From Clostridia bacterium (GTDB lineage Bacteria > Bacillota > DSM-521 > Neomoorellales > Neomoorellaceae): a stretch of DNA of 8,910 bases. The notes below the pieces were generated by a model. That model was not told where the DNA came from, did no database searches, and saw only the letters and a program-made list of their open reading frames with translations. The translations under genes were made by a program, and so were the position numbers. Position 1 is the first letter of the stretch. Every line of letters begins with the position of its first letter. The DNA is taken from positions 1 to 8,910 of the forward strand of contig JASUSX010000074.1 of NCBI GenBank assembly GCA_030445875.1. Direction: 5' to 3'. Of the stretch, positions 7,111-8,910 are shown one piece after another.

Positions 7111-8015
7111 ATTATCCTGCCCCTGATCGCCAGGCCCGCAGCTACAGCCAAGGCCGGATCCTGGATACCAGCCCCGGCCCCGCCCGGCCGGGCGGTTGTT
7201 ACTGCCAGCCCCAGCTCCTGCCGGCAGTAGTCCCCCAGGCCATCAAGCCCGGCACCTCCGCCGCTCAGGACCAGGCGCTCCGGGTTAAAGGCTGTGCCCG
7301 CTTGGGAACGATAAAACTCCAGGGTGCGCCGGACCTCCTGGACCAGTTCCATCTGGCCGCTGCTGCCCGTTACGCCGGGCCGGCTTAATTCCCCCGCCCC
7401 AATAGCCACAGTGCGGCTGAAGAGGGGTACACCCTCCCGCACCAGGACCAGGTTGGTCCAGCGGCCGCCGAGATCCATAATTACTGCTGTCCCCCGCGCG
7501 TCTTCCCCTACCGCGCGGCAGAGGGCCAGGGGAAGCAGGTCGATGGCCACCAGGTCCAGGCCGGCGGCGTGGAAAAGCTGGTATAAGCTGGTCACCTGTT
7601 CCCGTGGAGCCGCGGCCAGGAGAACCGGCATCTGGCCGGCAGCCGTGCCAGGGCCAGCATCCAGGATGGCCCAATCCACTACCATGTCCTGGGCCCCGGT
7701 GGGCAGGTAATTTTCGATTTCATAGGCCATACCGCTCTTAAGTTCTTCCGGGGTCATCCGTGGCAGGCGCAAATAGCGGACGATCACCCTTTCCCCGCTG
7801 ACGGCCGTCACGGCCCGGCGACCGCGCCAGCCGGTCCGGGAGGCCGCCTCGGCAACGGCCGCCACCATGGCCTGGGTATCAGCCAGGCCACCCTGGGGCG
7901 CCGGCACGCTGGCCGTCAGCCACTGCCGGTCACAGTAAACGGCCGCCTTGACGGCAGTTGTACCGAGATCGATGCCCAGGTATTGAGGTTGTCTCCTTAA
8001 TCTTGGCCAGCGCAT
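7107..8015 (-). CDS. pilM: PilM-like actin-fold ATPase of the type IV pilus
   Basis: PilM is a cytoplasmic FtsA/actin-like protein that binds the PilN N-terminus and links the motor to the membrane platform. The 302 residues contain the phosphate-1 motif GIDLGTTAVK (14-23), the PilM-specific segment LPRMTPEELKSGMAYEIENYLP (84-105), the phosphate-2 motif VIMDLGGRWTNLVL (178-191) and the adenosine motif LVLSGGGAGLDGL (248-260). Typical PilM proteins are about 350 residues. The shortage lies at about 205-222, where the stretch between GxG (207) and the helix VQEVRRTLEFYRSQ is nearly absent. The ATG at 8015..8013 has AGGAGGAG at 8034..8027, with a slightly long 11-base spacing. The start is also read through by an overlapping small ORF. 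Confidence 0.92.
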   Translation of the reverse strand: MRWPRLRRQPQYLGIDLGTTAVKAAVYCDRQWLTASVPAPQGGLADTQAMVAAVAEAASRTGWRGRRAVTAVSGERVIVRYLRLPRMTPEELKSGMAYEIENYLPTGAQDMVVDWAILDAGPGTAAGQMPVLLAAAPREQVTSLYQLFHAAGLDLVAIDLLPLALCRAVGEDARGTAVIMDLGGRWTNLVLVREGVPLFSRTVAIGAGELSRPGVTGSSGQMELVQEVRRTLEFYRSQAGTAFNPERLVLSGGGAGLDGLGDYCRQELGLAVTTARPGGAGAGIQDPALAVAAGLAIRGRII

Positions 8016-8074
8016 CCCGCGGTCAACTCCTCCTGATTTTTACTTTTCTGCTGGTGACGTAGTTTAACCGTCAT
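7997..8074 (-). CDS. Small ORF (25 aa) overlapping the pilM start
   Basis: This 25-codon frame lies between the PilX-like gene and pilM. It begins at ATG 8074..8072, preceded by AAGGAG (8086..8081) with ideal 6-base spacing; the upstream gene's TAA stop sits inside that ribosome binding site. The product starts MTVKLRHQQKSKNQEELTAG, is Lys/Gln-rich and soluble-looking, has one cysteine near its end, and has no membrane segment. It ends at TAA 7999..7997, 19 bases inside pilM in another frame. I do not recognise it. It may encode a real microprotein or be a translated leader that carries ribosomes through the pilM ribosome binding site and start. The ribosome binding site is the main support; conservation is unknown. 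Confidence 0.42.
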   Translation of the reverse strand: MTVKLRHQQKSKNQEELTAGCAGQD

Positions 8075-8084
8075 AAACCACTCC

Positions 8085-8910
8085 TTAATACAGCGAAGCC
8101 CCGCGCCAGGACAGTATCTTCCAACCCGTAGCGGCCAGGGCCGGGCTCAGGACCTGTACCCGGTTATTCTGGTAGTTAATTGTCAGAGGACCCTTGATGT
8201 TGCCATGACCACCGCTTTTGAGGCTGCTATTGCTTCCACCGCCATCTTCGTCTATCTCTTCAATGCCGCCTGTCACAAGACTACCGTTAATGGTACTGGC
8301 GGCACCCTGTTTGTAAAAATAGACATTGCTCATCAGAACAGCGTCAATCGTTACACCGCCATCCAGGATCATATCGCCGCCGGCCACAAAGGCCCAGGCA
8401 TCGCTGTCAGTAGTTGCCCGTATATCCTTGCTCAACGTAATATCCCCCGTAGCAGCAATAATGACTTTGCCCGTATAAAAATCAGTATCATTACCGCCAC
8501 CGTGGCCTTTACCGTGTTCCCCATTATTAATAGTTAAATCGCCGTTACAATAAAAGATCTTTATTTCGTTATCCCCCGCCGGGGCATCATCAACAATATC
8601 CTGGAGTTCGGCCAGGTTGTATTCCCCTGACGCCAGAGGAGATCCGCTGGTGTAAGCGGCCACCAGGTCACCGGGCCAGGCAGGGAAGGAAAAGCCCAGG
8701 CCCTTGATAATCTGCCCTTGTACCGTACCGTAAATATTGGGGTCATTGCCGGATTTATCGGTAGTCTGGCCCACGGTGGCATCACCGCGGATGGTGCCGT
8801 AATTATACAGGTAGCGGCCGGTAACTACACTGCCCTGCACGGTAGTGTTATTTTGAATTGTTAAATCCACCCCGGCAGCCACATTACCGCTCGCCCCTTT
8901 TTGCAGGTAA
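8085..8910 (-). CDS. PilX-like pilus assembly protein, C-terminal part (5' end off the window)
   Basis: The frame is open from the window edge (first readable residues YLQKGASGNV) to TAA at 8087..8085, giving 275 residues of a longer protein. The GTG at 8882 is internal, not a start. The visible part has repeated short beta-strand units: VDLTIQNNTTVQGSVVTG, GTIRGDATVG, GKVIIAATGDITLSKDIRA, GGDMILDGGVTIDAVLMS and STINGSLVTGG. This suggests a right-handed beta-helix or bactofilin-like stack. Two Gly-rich loops stand out, one with GEHGKGHGGGNDTD and one with DEDGGGSNSSLKSGGHG. The end GWKILSWRGASLY resembles the C-termini of clostridial PilX N-terminal-domain proteins, whose missing N-terminus would carry a prepilin-like helix. 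It is probably a surface or minor-pilin-associated protein. The PilX assignment rests partly on its place just before pilM. Confidence 0.65.
   Translation of the reverse strand, partial: YLQKGASGNVAAGVDLTIQNNTTVQGSVVTGRYLYNYGTIRGDATVGQTTDKSGNDPNIYGTVQGQIIKGLGFSFPAWPGDLVAAYTSGSPLASGEYNLAELQDIVDDAPAGDNEIKIFYCNGDLTINNGEHGKGHGGGNDTDFYTGKVIIAATGDITLSKDIRATTDSDAWAFVAGGDMILDGGVTIDAVLMSNVYFYKQGAASTINGSLVTGGIEEIDEDGGGSNSSLKSGGHGNIKGPLTINYQNNRVQVLSPALAATGWKILSWRGASLY

Noticed and set aside
1..8910. Search for tRNA or rRNA genes, CRISPR repeats, insertion sequences or phage genes
   Set aside because: Coding density is high on one strand, all genes fit chromosomal families, and no regularly spaced repeats, transposase motifs or RNA gene hallmarks were seen by eye.

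Overview
The window looks like chromosomal DNA from a GC-rich, endospore-forming type of Firmicute (Clostridia), most likely Moorella or a close relative. This assignment is inferred from protein character and gene order; no database search was possible. Every credible gene lies on the minus strand, so transcription runs from position 8910 towards position 1. The long plus-strand reading frames are shadows of these genes.

From upstream to downstream, the first block (8910 to 5198) is a type IV pilus assembly cluster. It holds the C-terminal part of a PilX-like protein rich in beta repeats, an overlooked 25-codon small ORF, a compact PilM, PilN, and a PilO with an extra carbohydrate-binding-like C-terminal domain. 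PilM, PilN and PilO should form the inner platform that links the cytoplasmic pilus motor to the outside of the membrane. pilM, pilN and pilO are joined by 4-base stop/start overlaps, so they are probably co-translated.

A gap of about 60 bases (5137 to 5197) separates the pilus genes from a second block. The gap contains a good match to a sigma-H-type promoter. The second block (5136 to 1) holds tldD and tldE (a metalloprotease pair), aroQ (type II 3-dehydroquinate dehydratase), an M24 Xaa-Pro peptidase of the YqhT type, efp (elongation factor P), and the start of a CD1247-type protein. The order aroQ-yqhT-efp is also found in Bacillus subtilis. These genes are nearly contiguous, with 1-base and 4-base overlaps or short gaps, and look like one operon serving peptide turnover, the shikimate pathway and translation of proline-rich proteins.

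No RNA genes, mobile elements, CRISPR arrays or convincing terminators were seen. The most interesting items are the PilO fusion with an NPCBM-like domain, the small ORF that runs through the pilM start, the sigma-H-like promoter before tldD, the shortened PilM, and an unusual aroQ start with a 6-residue upstream ORF.
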